Assembly (NCBI RefSeq): GCF_002149035.1
Contig: NZ_NGFP01000031.1
Span: 1 to 51,367, forward strand
Origin: Streptosporangium minutum
Lineage (GTDB): Bacteria > Actinomycetota > Actinomycetes > Streptosporangiales > Streptosporangiaceae
DNA: 51,367 bases
Direction of reading: 5' to 3'
Shown: in pieces, positions 1 to 7,533 of the stretch
How positions within the stretch are numbered: position 1 is the first letter of the stretch
Layout: the number at the start of each line of letters is the position of its first letter
The notes under the pieces: model-generated
Told to the model about the DNA's origin: nothing
Seen by the model: the letters and a program-made list of their open reading frames with translations, nothing else
Databases searched by the model: none
Made by a program: the position numbers and the translations under genes

Positions 1-275
1 CCCGCCGATCCGGTTCTTCGATCAAGGGTGAACACCCACCCAAAGGCGGCAACAAGGCACTGAAACGGGCCATGTTCCTCGCCGCGTTCGCGTCCCTGTC
101 CGACCCCGAAAGCAGGGAGTACTACGACAAGAAGCGCGCCGAGGGCAAGAAGCACAACGCCGCCCTGATCTGCCTCGCCCGTCGCCGTTCAGACGTCATC
201 TACGCCATGCTCCGCGACCGCAAGCCCTACCAGCCCCGCCGGAAGAACCACACCCGAAAGCCCGCGGCCGCTTGA
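1..275 (+). pseudogene. IS110-family transposase, C-terminal fragment (cut by window edge)
   Basis: The open frame enters from the window edge in frame 3 and ends at TGA 273-275. It reads IKGEHPPKGGNKALKRAMF followed by a basic tail rich in Arg, Lys and Pro. This matches the C-terminal end of the Transposase_20 domain of IS110-type transposases, which carries the serine-containing catalytic end of the protein. Only about 90 residues are visible, so I cannot say whether the copy is intact to the left. It lies directly against an integrase relic (300-562), so it probably sits inside the remains of an integrated element. The family call is secure; the intact or broken status is unknown. Confidence 0.8.
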
Positions 276-299
276 CGAACACCATAGGGACACCCCCCA

Positions 300-562
300 C
301 GATCGGAACCCCCATCGAACCGGGCAACCTCAGCACCCGGTGGCGGGTCGCCCGGAAGAGAGCGGGGCTCGACTGGCTGAGGCTTCACGACCTCCGTCAC
401 GCCTGCGCCTCGTTCCTGCTCGCCTCCGGGGCCTCACCTCGGACCGTGATGAAGACGTTAGGTCACAGTCAGATCGGGCTGACCGTGAACACGTACACGC
501 ACGTGCTCCCGGACATCGAACGGGCGGCTGTGGACGCGCTCGCCAAGAGGCTGCTCGGGTGA
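300..562 (+). pseudogene. Tyrosine recombinase (phage/AICE integrase), C-terminal fragment
   Basis: About 87 residues of a tyrosine recombinase survive. They include the HDLRHACASFLL box with the catalytic His and Arg of the HxxR motif, LGHSQIGLTVNTYTHVL with the last His/Trp position and the nucleophile Tyr, and a short terminal helix. The N-terminal arm-binding and core-binding domains are gone. The frame upstream becomes unrelated sequence about where the IS110 copy ends. The stop lies about 105 bp from the 3' end of tRNA-Lys, the usual place for an integrase gene beside its attachment site. I infer the remnant of an element once inserted in tRNA-Lys. Confidence 0.8.
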
Positions 563-578
563 TTACGGAAAGCACAAA

Positions 579-606
579 GGGCCGGACTCCCGGTGGGGTC
601 CGGCTC
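579..606 (+). terminator. Hairpin after integrase relic
   Basis: A 7-bp perfect stem, GCCGGAC/GTCCGGC, lies at 581-587 and 598-604 and is followed by CTCTTGG. It lies 20-40 bp after the integrase stop, between that gene and the oppositely oriented tRNA-Lys. It could therefore serve either side. Confidence 0.5.
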
Positions 607-669
607 TTGGCTGTGGAAGGTGGCTGCAAGCGCCTTCCACGAAAGATCAACAGCGGCTGTTTTTGCTGG

Positions 670-742
670 TAGGGCGCCTGGGACTCGAACCCAGAACCTA
701 CGGATTAAAAGTCCGCAGCTCTAACCATTGAGCTAACGCCCC
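670..742 (-). tRNA. tRNA-Lys (anticodon UUU)
   Basis: Read on the minus strand, the gene folds into a full cloverleaf. The acceptor is GGGGCGT/GCGCCCT with G-U at both ends, the D-arm stem is GCTC/GAGC, the anticodon loop is CTTTTAA with anticodon TTT, and the T-arm is CTGGG-TTCGAGT-CCCAG. The discriminator is A. A genomically encoded CCA follows at 667-669. It stands alone and is the likely attachment site for the integrase relic at 300-562. Confidence 0.95.
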
Positions 743-851
743 GCTGGAGACAGCGTACCGAGGATAGTGTCCACTAACGCCCGTCGCCAGGCCCGCGGGC
801 GATCACCTGTTTACCCAATAGCTGACAGAACGGGGAGTCGGCTCTCATACA

Positions 852-1484
852 GTGGCACTCATGACGAGCTCGGGGCTTGATCCCGCCCGCAGTGTCCGCC
901 TGTCAGCGAGGCAGGGATATGTCGTGGTCGACGTGGAGACCACGGGCTTCTCACCGGCCAAGGGAGACCGGATCTGTGAGATCGCGCTCGTCTCCCTGGA
1001 CACCGACGGCACCACCGTCGACGAGTGGCACTCGCTGGTCGATCCCCGTCGCGGCACCGGAGCCGTCCATGTCCACGGCATCACCGGAGCGATGGTCGAG
1101 GGCGCGCCGGTGATCGAGGAGGTGCTGGACGAGGTGTGGCAGCGGATCGCCGGGCGGGTCCTGGTGGCTCACAACATCTCCTTCGACCTGCGTTTCCTCA
1201 GTGTCCTTCCCGGCAGCCACTGGCTGACCGAGACCCTGTGCACGCAGCGGCTCGCCCCCGGCCTCGTCCCCGACGGGAAGTGGGCTCTCGGCGCCTGCTG
1301 CGAACGCGCGGGGATCCCGTTCTCGAACGCCCACGCCGCGCTGGCCGACGCCCGTGCCACCGCCGAGCTGTTCCGCTTCTACCTGAGCCGGGGTCTCTCC
1401 TGGCAGGACGAGCTCGACAGGGCGGCTCAGGCCCCGGACTGGCGTCCCTGCGGCCTGCCCCAGCGGCAGCCCCGGCGGCGGTAG
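852..1484 (+). CDS. DEDDh-type 3'-5' exonuclease (DnaQ/epsilon-like)
   Basis: This is a 210-residue stand-alone exonuclease of the DnaQ superfamily, probably removing 3' nucleotides from DNA or RNA with two metal ions. The catalytic set is complete: Asp27 and Glu29 in VVVDVETTG (ExoI), Asp112 in HNISFDLRF (ExoII), and His161 with Asp166 in HAALADARATAE (ExoIII). No polymerase or helicase domain is attached. The GTG at 852 gives the longest form, and ATG 861 is an equally good start; neither has a strong ribosome site. It is a single gene, convergent with the acyl-CoA dehydrogenase gene. Whether it is a true Pol III epsilon subunit or a repair/RNA-processing paralogue cannot be told here. Confidence 0.85.
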   Translation: MALMTSSGLDPARSVRLSARQGYVVVDVETTGFSPAKGDRICEIALVSLDTDGTTVDEWHSLVDPRRGTGAVHVHGITGAMVEGAPVIEEVLDEVWQRIAGRVLVAHNISFDLRFLSVLPGSHWLTETLCTQRLAPGLVPDGKWALGACCERAGIPFSNAHAALADARATAELFRFYLSRGLSWQDELDRAAQAPDWRPCGLPQRQPRRR

Positions 1485-1521
1485 GCGGTTACGCGCAGCT
1501 CGACAAGCGGGGAGGCACGCC

Positions 1522-2679
1522 TCAGTGGAAGGCGTCGAGCCCGGTGAGCGCCCTGCCCAGGGTGAGGAGGTGGATCTCCTCCGTCCCCTCGTACGTCAGC
1601 ACGCTCTCCAGGTTGGTCATGTGCCGGATCACCGGATACTCCAGGGTGATGCCGTTGCCGCCGAGGATCGAGCGTGACCGGCGGGCGATGTCCAGGGCGG
1701 CGCGGACGTTGGCGAGCTTGCCGAAGCTGACCTGCTGGGGGGTGAGGGTGCCGGCGTCCTTCAGGCGGCCCAGATGGAGTGCGGTGAGCTGGGACTGCCC
1801 CAGCCCCACGTACATCCACGCGAGCTTCTCCTGGGTCAGCTGGAAGCCGCCGATGGGCTTGCCGAACTGGACGCGGGTCGTGGCGTAGTCGACGGCCGAC
1901 TCCAGGCAGGCGCGGGCCGCGCCCACGACGCCCCACAGGATGCCGAAACGGGCCTCGGACAGACACGACAGCGGCCCCTTCAGGCCACGGACCTCAGGGA
2001 GTACGGCGGACGCGGGGAGGCGGACGTCGTCGAAGTACAGGGACGAGGTCACCGAGGCCCGCAGCGACATCTTCTTGTGAATCTCCGGTGCGGAGAAACC
2101 AGGTGTGTCGGTGGGGACCACGAAGCCGCGGATGCCGTCCTCGGTCTGGGCCCAGACCACCGCGACGTCGGCGATGGAGCCGTTGGTGATCCACATCTTG
2201 GCGCCGTTGAGGATCCAGTCGCCGGAGGCGTCCTGTTTGGCGTGGGTGCGCATGTTCGCCGGATCGGAGCCGTGGTCGGGCTCGGTCAGGCCGAAGCAGC
2301 CGATCGCCTCACCGGCGGCCATCCGGGGCAGCCACGCCTCCTTCTGCTCCGCGGAGCCGTACTTCCAGATCGGGAACATGGCGAGCGAGCCCTGCACGGA
2401 GACGAACGACCGCAGTCCCGAGTCCCCCGCCTCCAGCTCCCGGCAGGCGACGCCGTAGGAGACGGCGTCCAGGCCCGCGCAGCCGTACCCTTCGAGATGC
2501 ATGCCGAGCACGCCGAGCGAGCCGAGGACCGGGCCGAGCTCGCGGGCGGGGAAGACGGCCTCCTCGAACCAGTCGCCCACGTGGGGGAGGATCCTGTCGG
2601 CCACGAACGTCTTCACGGTGTCGCGGATGAGACGCTGCTCCTCGGAGAGCCCGTCGTCGATGCGCAGAAGGTCGTCCAT
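1522..2679 (-). CDS. Glutaryl-CoA dehydrogenase-type acyl-CoA dehydrogenase
   Basis: A 385-residue FAD-dependent acyl-CoA dehydrogenase of full family length. It has the N-terminal helical domain, the CFGLTEPDHGSDPA flavin/substrate loop, the middle beta domain with KMWITNG, and the C-terminal helices. The catalytic base is the Glu (about 364) in YEGTEEIH, and Arg in SEARFGI precedes it. The pattern EYPVIRHMTNLESVLTYEGT is typical of the glutaryl-CoA dehydrogenase branch, which oxidises and decarboxylates glutaryl-CoA to crotonyl-CoA in lysine and tryptophan breakdown. The start ATG at 2679 has a GAGAGGAAC ribosome site. It is monocistronic here. Substrate specificity is inferred from sequence type only. 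Confidence 0.85.
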   Translation of the reverse strand: MDDLLRIDDGLSEEQRLIRDTVKTFVADRILPHVGDWFEEAVFPARELGPVLGSLGVLGMHLEGYGCAGLDAVSYGVACRELEAGDSGLRSFVSVQGSLAMFPIWKYGSAEQKEAWLPRMAAGEAIGCFGLTEPDHGSDPANMRTHAKQDASGDWILNGAKMWITNGSIADVAVVWAQTEDGIRGFVVPTDTPGFSAPEIHKKMSLRASVTSSLYFDDVRLPASAVLPEVRGLKGPLSCLSEARFGILWGVVGAARACLESAVDYATTRVQFGKPIGGFQLTQEKLAWMYVGLGQSQLTALHLGRLKDAGTLTPQQVSFGKLANVRAALDIARRSRSILGGNGITLEYPVIRHMTNLESVLTYEGTEEIHLLTLGRALTGLDAFH

Positions 2680-2800
2680 GTGGTGTTCCTCTCTCGTCGG
2701 CCCCTGTCAGGGTATTGCCGGTGCTCCGGGGTGGGATGTCAGGGTCGTGCCAGGGGGAATCCCGATGTGACAGGGGCTCCGCATTGGGCAGTCTGAAGAC

Positions 2801-3337
2801 ATGAACGAAAACGACTTCTCGGGCGTCAAACAGCTCCGCAGGACCAAGGACGGACGGATCGTCGCGGGTGTGGCCTCCGGTCTCGGACGCTACATCGGCA
2901 TCGACCCCAACATCATCCGTGCGGCCCTCGCCATCGCCACCTTCTTCGGCGGCCTGGGCGTGGGAATCTACGCGATCGGCTGGCTCCTCCTCCCCGACGA
3001 GAGCAAGGACAGGTCGATCGTCCAGGATCTGGTCGACAAGAACAAGGACAACCCGGTCTGGCAGGACGCGCGGTCCAAGGCAGAGCAGGGCTGGGCCAAG
3101 GCCGAGCAGAGCTGGGCCAAGGCGACCACCCAGAACCGGGCGCCGCACCACCCGACCCACCCGGGCCCGGCTCCGGAGTATCCGGCCCCCCATGACCAGG
3201 CGCCGCACTACCCCACCCACCAGGACCCGGCTCCGCACTACACCGCCCCGGCGGCTCCGCAGAACCAGGCTCCGCAGAACACGGTCCCGCAGAACCCGGC
3301 TCCGCAGAACGGCGACGAGCCCAAGCCCCAGGCGTGA
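2801..3337 (+). CDS. PspC-domain membrane protein with proline-rich tail
   Basis: A 178-residue protein. Residues 8-70 form a PspC domain: LRRTKDGRIVAGVASGLGRY, then IDPNIIRAALAIATFFGG and GVGIYAIGWLLLPDES, with one or two hydrophobic helices. Residues 70-110 are charged with repeated KAEQGWAKAEQSWAKA segments. The last 65 residues are a low-complexity Pro/Gln/Asn/His tail with repeated AP(Q/H)N blocks. PspC proteins sit in the membrane and link envelope stress to signalling; in actinomycetes they also occur fused to histidine kinases. The tail probably lies in the cytoplasm or wall zone, which cannot be decided here. The stop is only 1 bp from the stop of the convergent MFS gene, so the two transcripts probably overlap. 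Confidence 0.8.
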   Translation: MNENDFSGVKQLRRTKDGRIVAGVASGLGRYIGIDPNIIRAALAIATFFGGLGVGIYAIGWLLLPDESKDRSIVQDLVDKNKDNPVWQDARSKAEQGWAKAEQSWAKATTQNRAPHHPTHPGPAPEYPAPHDQAPHYPTHQDPAPHYTAPAAPQNQAPQNTVPQNPAPQNGDEPKPQA

Positions 3338-3338
3338 C

Positions 3339-4634
3339 TCAGACGGTCGCCTCCGCGCGAACCCTCTCGATGATCTCCTTGCAGGACCCGGCCCAGAGAA
3401 CGGTCAGCGCGGCCGCGACGGACAGACCGGCCGCGCCGGCCATCGCCACCACGTGCGCGGGGTTGAGCACATCGGCGGCGGCACCGCCGATGAGGATGCC
3501 GACGCCCTGAGAGGCCAGCAGGCCTGACTGCACGAGACCGAATGCCAGACCCCGCCGTTCGGCGGGCACGCACTGCACGAACGCGGCGTTGGCCGCGAGC
3601 TGGTAGGCGCCGCCGACGCCTGAGACGAACCACAGGACCAGCACCACGGCGAGCGGCGGCTCCATCGCGCACAGGATCAACGGCGCGCATGTCAGCATCG
3701 CCATCCAGCCCATCGCCCGGAGCCGTTTCGACGGGTTGACGTATCGGCTGAAGAGGAAGGCTCCCACGACCGTACCGGTCGGCATCGAGCCCATCAGCAG
3801 GCCGGCGACGAGCGAGACCTGCTGCCTGTCGGCGGCCAGGACGTCGGCGTAGGGGGTCGCGATCCCCTCGGGGAGCACGTAGAAGCCGCACAGCCAGGCG
3901 AAGAGCACCAGCGTCCGCAACCGGGGGTCGCCGAAGACCAGCCTGGATCCGGCACGGGTCATGGTCCACATGGAGGGCCGGTCGGTGTCGGTGGCGAGGG
4001 GAGCGGGGCGCCGCCGTACTCCCGAGACCAGGATCAGCGCGGAGGCGAGGAACGTGAACGCGTCGAGTGCGAGCGCGCGGTACGGCCCCATCCCCATGAT
4101 CAAGGCGCCGCCGAGGGCGAAGCCCAGCATCTGCGCGCCCTGGTTGGTCATGTTCTGCAGCGCCGAGCCCGCGACATAGCGATCGCCCTTGAGGAGCTCG
4201 GGGAGGAGCGCCGCCCTGGCGGCCGAGAACGGGGCGCTGAGCAGCACCACGCAGAAGACCAGCGCGCACAGTACGGTGAACGACGTGCCGGGGATGGCCA
4301 TGAGCGCGACCAGGACGGCCCGGAGCAGGTCGCAGAAGATCATGATGCGCCGCCGGGCGTAGCGGTCGGCGAGACCCGCGAGCAGCGGGCCCCCGATGAT
4401 GGGCGGCAGATAGGTCAGCGCGTAGACCGACGCGGTCGCCAGTGGCGATTCCGTCCGCTGGAACACCAGCACGGACAGCGCCACTCGTGAGAGCTGGTCG
4501 CCGAGGAGAGAGAGTGCCTGGCCGATCCAGAGCGCGCGAAACTCCCTGATGGCGATGACCTCGCCGTAGGTCGCTTGGCGTTCGGCCGGGCGGCGGTGCC
4601 GCCCGGGTAGCCGGCCGGGCCTGGTGGCCGCCAT
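3339..4634 (-). CDS. MFS exporter (MFS_3/EntS-like)
   Basis: A 431-residue major facilitator protein with about 12 hydrophobic segments. After a basic N-terminus of about 25 residues it reads FRALWIGQALSLLGDQLSRVA, then the loop 2-3 motif LADRYARRRIM (motif A form), SAPFSAARAALLPELL, and a second half ending before a charged tail. The pattern belongs to the MFS_3 group, which includes enterobactin exporter EntS and many actinomycete drug or metabolite exporters. The substrate is not predictable. It converges on the PspC gene and has no regulator next to it. Confidence 0.8.
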   Translation of the reverse strand: MAATRPGRLPGRHRRPAERQATYGEVIAIREFRALWIGQALSLLGDQLSRVALSVLVFQRTESPLATASVYALTYLPPIIGGPLLAGLADRYARRRIMIFCDLLRAVLVALMAIPGTSFTVLCALVFCVVLLSAPFSAARAALLPELLKGDRYVAGSALQNMTNQGAQMLGFALGGALIMGMGPYRALALDAFTFLASALILVSGVRRRPAPLATDTDRPSMWTMTRAGSRLVFGDPRLRTLVLFAWLCGFYVLPEGIATPYADVLAADRQQVSLVAGLLMGSMPTGTVVGAFLFSRYVNPSKRLRAMGWMAMLTCAPLILCAMEPPLAVVLVLWFVSGVGGAYQLAANAAFVQCVPAERRGLAFGLVQSGLLASQGVGILIGGAAADVLNPAHVVAMAGAAGLSVAAALTVLWAGSCKEIIERVRAEATV

Positions 4635-4803
4635 AGGACTCCGCTGGGCTTACAGGCGCATTGACTGTGGGTGTTCGGTGCGTAACCTACGGTGCCCGCT
4701 GAAGAGTCGGCGCGCAACTGAAAGCAATCAACCTCATGCAAGCTGTAATTGTAAATCGGGAAATCTCGGGCATAGGGAAGGTCGATATGTAATACGGCTT
4801 TGG

Positions 4804-5154
4804 CTACCAGCCGAGGGTGTGCAGCCTGTCATCGTCGATGCCGAAGTGGTGGGCTATCTCGTGGACCACGGTGATCCGTACCTCTTGCACCACGTCGTCC
4901 TCGGTCTCGCAGATCGAACAGATCGGGTTGCGGTAGATCTCGATCCGGTCGGGTAGCACTCCTGCGTACCAGTCGCCGCGCTCGGTGAGAGGTATGCCCG
5001 TGTAAAGACCCAGAAGGTCCGGCTCAGGTGGGTCGTCCACGACCACCACGACCACGTTGTCCATGACTCTCGTCAGCTCGGGGGGGATCGTGTCCAGTGC
5101 GTCGGCCACGAGCTCTTCGAATTTCTCTCTCGAGACCTCGATCACACCTGCCAT
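4804..5154 (-). CDS. Zincin-like metallopeptidase family protein
   Basis: A 116-residue protein of the small metallopeptidase family PF06262. It has the N-terminal MAGVIEVSREKFEELVADAL, the middle segment PDRIEIYRNPI, and the zinc motif VVHEIAHHFGIDDDRLHTLG, with His98, Glu99 and His102 as HExxH and an Asp/His further on. The ATG at 5154 begins at the conserved N-terminus; the frame stays open far upstream but that extension overlaps the metallophosphoesterase gene on the other strand and is not coding. The two genes are divergent with 33 bp between starts. The protein's peptide substrate is unknown for this family. Confidence 0.85.
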   Translation of the reverse strand: MAGVIEVSREKFEELVADALDTIPPELTRVMDNVVVVVVDDPPEPDLLGLYTGIPLTERGDWYAGVLPDRIEIYRNPICSICETEDDVVQEVRITVVHEIAHHFGIDDDRLHTLGW

Positions 5155-5187
5155 TGTGCCCCGTGTTTTCGGGTAAGGGGGAGCCGC

Positions 5188-6687
5188 ATGGACTTCACAG
5201 ACTGGACCCAGAGACTCCGCCGGTTCGCGACGGGGCGTGCCTCGCGCGCGGTGGCGGTCGTGCTCGTGGCCGTGGGTGGAGCCTGGCTGGGCATCATGCT
5301 CGGCGGCCCGGTCCGCGCCGCCGTCGGCCCCGTCGAGATCGGCATGTCGGCGGAGCCCTCGTGGGCGGGGGAGACCGTCGTGGACGCGCACCCGCTGGGC
5401 ACGCTCCTGTTCGACACCCACAACGCCCCGGTCGGCCTGCGCATCACCCTGGAGAACATCAACCCCGCCCGGGCCGGCGCGCTGCTGGAGGATCCCCGGT
5501 TCTCCGACCAGCTCCCCGCCCTGCTGGAGAAGGAGCTCAGCGAGGGGGTCAGGACGCTGATCCTGCGCGCCGCCCTCTGCGGCCTGGCGGGCGCCCTCAT
5601 CACCTCGCTGATCGTCTTCCACCGCCCCGGCCCGGCCCTGGCGGGTCTGCTGAGCGCCGCCGTCCTGATGACCGGTACGGGCGCGGCCATCGCCCTGACG
5701 TTCCGGCCGGACTCGGTGGTGGAGCCGAAATACACGGGCCTGCTCGCCGGGGCGCCTTCCCTGGTCGGCGACGCCGAGTCGATCGTGACCAAGTTCGAGT
5801 CCTACCGGGTCCAGCTCGCGAAGCTGGTCAACAACGTCTCCCAGCTCTACGACACGGTCTCGGCCCTGCCGGTCTACGACTCCGATCCCGCGTCGATCCG
5901 GGTGCTGCACGTCTCCGACATCCATCTCAGCCCCATCGCGTGGAATCTCATGCACTCGGTCACCGCCCAGTTCAAGATCGACGCGATCGTGGACACCGGC
6001 GACCTGACCGATCACGGGACCGGCCCCGAGGACAAGTTCGTCGAGGAGATCGACAGCTTCGGCGTGCCGTACGTCTTCGTCAGGGGCAATCACGACTCCA
6101 AGGCCACCCAGCGGGCCGTGGCCAGGCAGAAGGGGGCGGTCGTCCTCGACGACTCCGCCAAGACCGTGGCGGGGCTGCGCATCTACGGCCTGGGCGATCC
6201 CCGGTTCACCCCCGACAAGTCCGTGGCAGTCGACTCCGACCCCGAGTCCCTCGCCGCCCTCGGGCGCGCCCACGCCACGCGGCTCGGTCAGGCCTTCGAG
6301 CCGGTGGACCTCGTGGCGGTGCACGACCCGACCATCGCCCGCGCGTTCTCCGGTGCGGCCCCCATGATCCTCACCGGCCACTCCCACGAGCGTTCCACCG
6401 AACTGCTGCCCTCCGGCACCCGCGTCCTGGTCCAGGGCTCCACCGGCGGCGCCGGTCTGCGTGCCCTCGAACACGACGAGCCGACCCCGGTCGCGGCCTC
6501 GGTTCTGTACTTCGATCGCAAGACGCATCGCCTGCAGGCCTGGGACGACATCACCCTTGGAGGGCTCGGAGAGCAGTCGGTTCAGATCGAACGTCACGTT
6601 GAGACCGAGCCTGGCCGTACAATTTCTCCTGGGCCAACGTCCGTCCCGTCTCCGACGGGATCGGTCAGCGGCACCACGTCGCCTTAA
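5188..6687 (+). CDS. Membrane-anchored metallophosphoesterase
   Basis: A 499-residue calcineurin-like phosphoesterase. Hydrophobic stretches at about 19-45 and 125-175 anchor an N-terminal part of unknown fold. The catalytic domain follows from about 235, with VSDIHLS (Asp, His) at about 242, VDTGDLTDHG at about 270, FVRGNHDSK at about 298 and ILTGHSHERS at about 395; all dinuclear-metal ligands of the family are present. The start has a GGGGGAG ribosome site 6 bp upstream. It is divergent from the metallopeptidase gene, and a tRNA cluster follows 90 bp downstream. It is probably a phosphodiesterase or phosphatase facing one side of the membrane; the substrate is unknown. Confidence 0.85.
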   Translation: MDFTDWTQRLRRFATGRASRAVAVVLVAVGGAWLGIMLGGPVRAAVGPVEIGMSAEPSWAGETVVDAHPLGTLLFDTHNAPVGLRITLENINPARAGALLEDPRFSDQLPALLEKELSEGVRTLILRAALCGLAGALITSLIVFHRPGPALAGLLSAAVLMTGTGAAIALTFRPDSVVEPKYTGLLAGAPSLVGDAESIVTKFESYRVQLAKLVNNVSQLYDTVSALPVYDSDPASIRVLHVSDIHLSPIAWNLMHSVTAQFKIDAIVDTGDLTDHGTGPEDKFVEEIDSFGVPYVFVRGNHDSKATQRAVARQKGAVVLDDSAKTVAGLRIYGLGDPRFTPDKSVAVDSDPESLAALGRAHATRLGQAFEPVDLVAVHDPTIARAFSGAAPMILTGHSHERSTELLPSGTRVLVQGSTGGAGLRALEHDEPTPVAASVLYFDRKTHRLQAWDDITLGGLGEQSVQIERHVETEPGRTISPGPTSVPSPTGSVSGTTSP

Positions 6688-6779
6688 GCCGGGAAGCCGC
6701 TTTGGCATCGGGGCAAAAGTCCCCTATGCTTCAGAGGTCTCCAGCGGAAGACGGCAACGGAACGGAATGAGAATTCCGA

Positions 6780-6852
6780 GCCCCCATCGTCTAGTGGCCT
6801 AGGACACCGCCCTTTCAAGGCGGCGACACGGGTTCGAATCCCGTTGGGGGCA
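6780..6852 (+). tRNA. tRNA-Glu (anticodon UUC)
   Basis: Full cloverleaf: acceptor GCCCCCA/TGGGGGC, anticodon stem CCGCC/GGCGG with loop CTTTCAA (anticodon TTC), T-arm ACGGG-TTCGAAT-CCCGT, discriminator A. No CCA is encoded. First of a Glu-Asp-Phe tRNA cluster. Confidence 0.96.
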
Positions 6853-6958
6853 CGGCCGAGCAGATGCTCGCCAGGGAAACGGCAGGTCGCAGACCTCCGA
6901 AGAACTGGTAAGCTAAGTAAGGCAAGAAGGACGGAAGCGAAAACTTCCGACCAAGCAA

Positions 6959-7033
6959 GGTCCTGTAGAGCAGTTTGGAGTGCTCGCCACCCTGTCAAGG
7001 TGGAGGTCGCGGGTTCAAGTCCCGTCAGGACCG
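6959..7033 (+). tRNA. tRNA-Asp (anticodon GUC)
   Basis: Full cloverleaf: acceptor GGTCCTG/CAGGACC, loop CTGTCAA (anticodon GTC), T-arm GCGGG-TTCAAGT-CCCGT, discriminator G. It is spaced 106 bp after tRNA-Glu in the same cluster. Confidence 0.96.
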
Positions 7034-7061
7034 CTCTGGTAGGTGTTCGATCCACCACCGA

Positions 7062-7135
7062 GGTCAGGTAGCTCAGTCGGTACGAGCGTCCGCCTGAAAA
7101 GCGGAAGGTCGGCGGTTCGACCCCGCCCCTGACCA
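7062..7135 (+). tRNA. tRNA-Phe (anticodon GAA), integration target
   Basis: Full cloverleaf: acceptor GGTCAGG/CCTGACC, loop CTGAAAA (anticodon GAA), T-arm GGCGG-TTCGACC-CCGCC, discriminator A. From nucleotide 27 of the tRNA onward the sequence is repeated exactly at 15328-15405. The 3' half of this functional gene is therefore part of attL of the integrated element, and the tRNA stays intact after insertion. Confidence 0.96.
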
Positions 7136-7165
7136 CAGCAACTGAGCAGGAAAGATGCCCCGAAC
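7088..7165 (+). repeat. attL: 78-bp direct repeat overlapping tRNA-Phe
   Basis: This 78-bp segment is identical base for base to 15328-15405. It covers the last 48 nt of tRNA-Phe plus 30 nt downstream, up to the middle of the 5' arm of the terminator hairpin. The sequences diverge at once on both sides (GATCA after the left copy, CAATC after the right). Confidence 0.95.
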
Positions 7166-7187
7166 GATCATCGTTCGGGGCTTTTTT
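7157..7187 (+). terminator. Rho-independent terminator of the tRNA cluster
   Basis: An 11-bp perfect stem, GCCCCGAACGA/TCGTTCGGGGC, with a 3-nt loop is followed by seven T's from 7182. It lies 21 bp after tRNA-Phe. The attL repeat ends inside its left arm, so the element supplies the right arm and restores a working terminator. Confidence 0.93.
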
Positions 7188-7196
7188 GATCTCCAG

Positions 7197-7220
7197 TGAC
7201 AGCAACGCTGACAGCAACGC
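7197..7220. repeat. Tandem 12-mers, probable integrase arm sites (left)
   Basis: Two perfect adjacent copies of TGACAGCAACGC. A near-identical pair lies at the inner right end (15228-15251), and related 12-bp-spaced pairs occur at 14070-14093 and 15436-15459. Their place just inside attL and attR suits arm-type binding sites of a tyrosine integrase or excisionase; that role is inference. Confidence 0.6.
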
Positions 7221-7230
7221 CATTCCTCTA

Positions 7231-7269
7231 CGCATCCTGCGCGCAGGATGCGTTCTTGCGCGCAAGAAC
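7231..7269. promoter_or_regulatory. Two abutting perfect palindromes beside attL
   Basis: A 22-bp perfect palindrome (7231-7252) is directly followed by an 18-bp perfect palindrome (7252-7269) that shares one base with it. Both have the same core, TGCGCGCA. They lie 11 bp after the tandem 12-mers. Possible roles are binding sites for Xis or another element protein, or cruciform DNA near the recombination site. Confidence 0.55.
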
Positions 7270-7323
7270 CGTTTTTACGCACAGCATGACCCATGCTCGG
7301 GCTACGCTAAATGCCTGCAACTC

Positions 7324-7341
7324 GCTAGCGGTACCGCTAGC
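7324..7341. promoter_or_regulatory. 18-bp perfect palindrome
   Basis: GCTAGCGGTACCGCTAGC reads the same on both strands. Another GCTAG occurs 70 bp to the right. It lies in the gene-free stretch between attL and the integrase gene, and may be a protein-binding site. I cannot name the protein. Confidence 0.45.
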
Positions 7342-7359
7342 AACAGCAGAAAAGAAGAG

Positions 7360-7388
7360 GCCCGGCTCGACTGGCAGTCGAGCCGGAC
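7360..7388 (-). terminator. Probable terminator downstream of integrase and small ORF
   Basis: A perfect 10-bp stem, CGGCTCGACT/AGTCGAGCCG, lies at 7363-7372 and 7376-7385 with a 3-nt loop and further G-C pairing outside. On the minus strand the hairpin is followed by CCTCTTCTTTTCTG, a T-rich run. It would end transcripts coming from rep-xis-int and the small ORF at 7474-7533. Confidence 0.65.
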
Positions 7389-7473
7389 CGGGCTACAAGG
7401 GGATGGTCCGTCCGCTAGCCCTCAAGGAGAGCCAGCAGCGTCGCCGCCAAGGGGGCAAGCCTTGTCGCGGCGT

Positions 7474-7533
7474 TCAGGGCGGGCCACACCCACATCCACG
7501 GTTGGCGCGGACGTCGGTGTTTTCCAGCCACAT
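7474..7533 (-). CDS. 19-residue peptide ORF with consensus ribosome site
   Basis: A minus-strand ORF encodes MWLENTDVRANRGCGCGPP and ends in TGA. It is preceded by AGGAGGTGAT, a near-perfect complement of the 16S tail, at ideal spacing (6 nt from AGGAGG). The peptide has a hydrophobic/acidic start and a Gly-Cys-Gly-Cys-Gly end. It lies between the integrase stop (7744) and the terminator-like hairpin at 7360-7388, in the direction of int. It could be a genuine micro-protein, a leader peptide or a small peptide precursor; I do not recognise the family. The unusually strong ribosome site is the main support. Confidence 0.5.
   Translation of the reverse strand: MWLENTDVRANRGCGCGPP

Noticed and set aside
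3238-4269. 343-codon minus-strand open frame
   Set aside because: It is an out-of-frame shadow of the MFS gene at 3339-4634 with Arg/Ala-rich composition.
5155-6708. Minus-strand extension of the metallopeptidase frame to 634 codons
   Set aside because: It overlaps the well-supported metallophosphoesterase gene, has unnatural residue composition, and the family starts at 5154.
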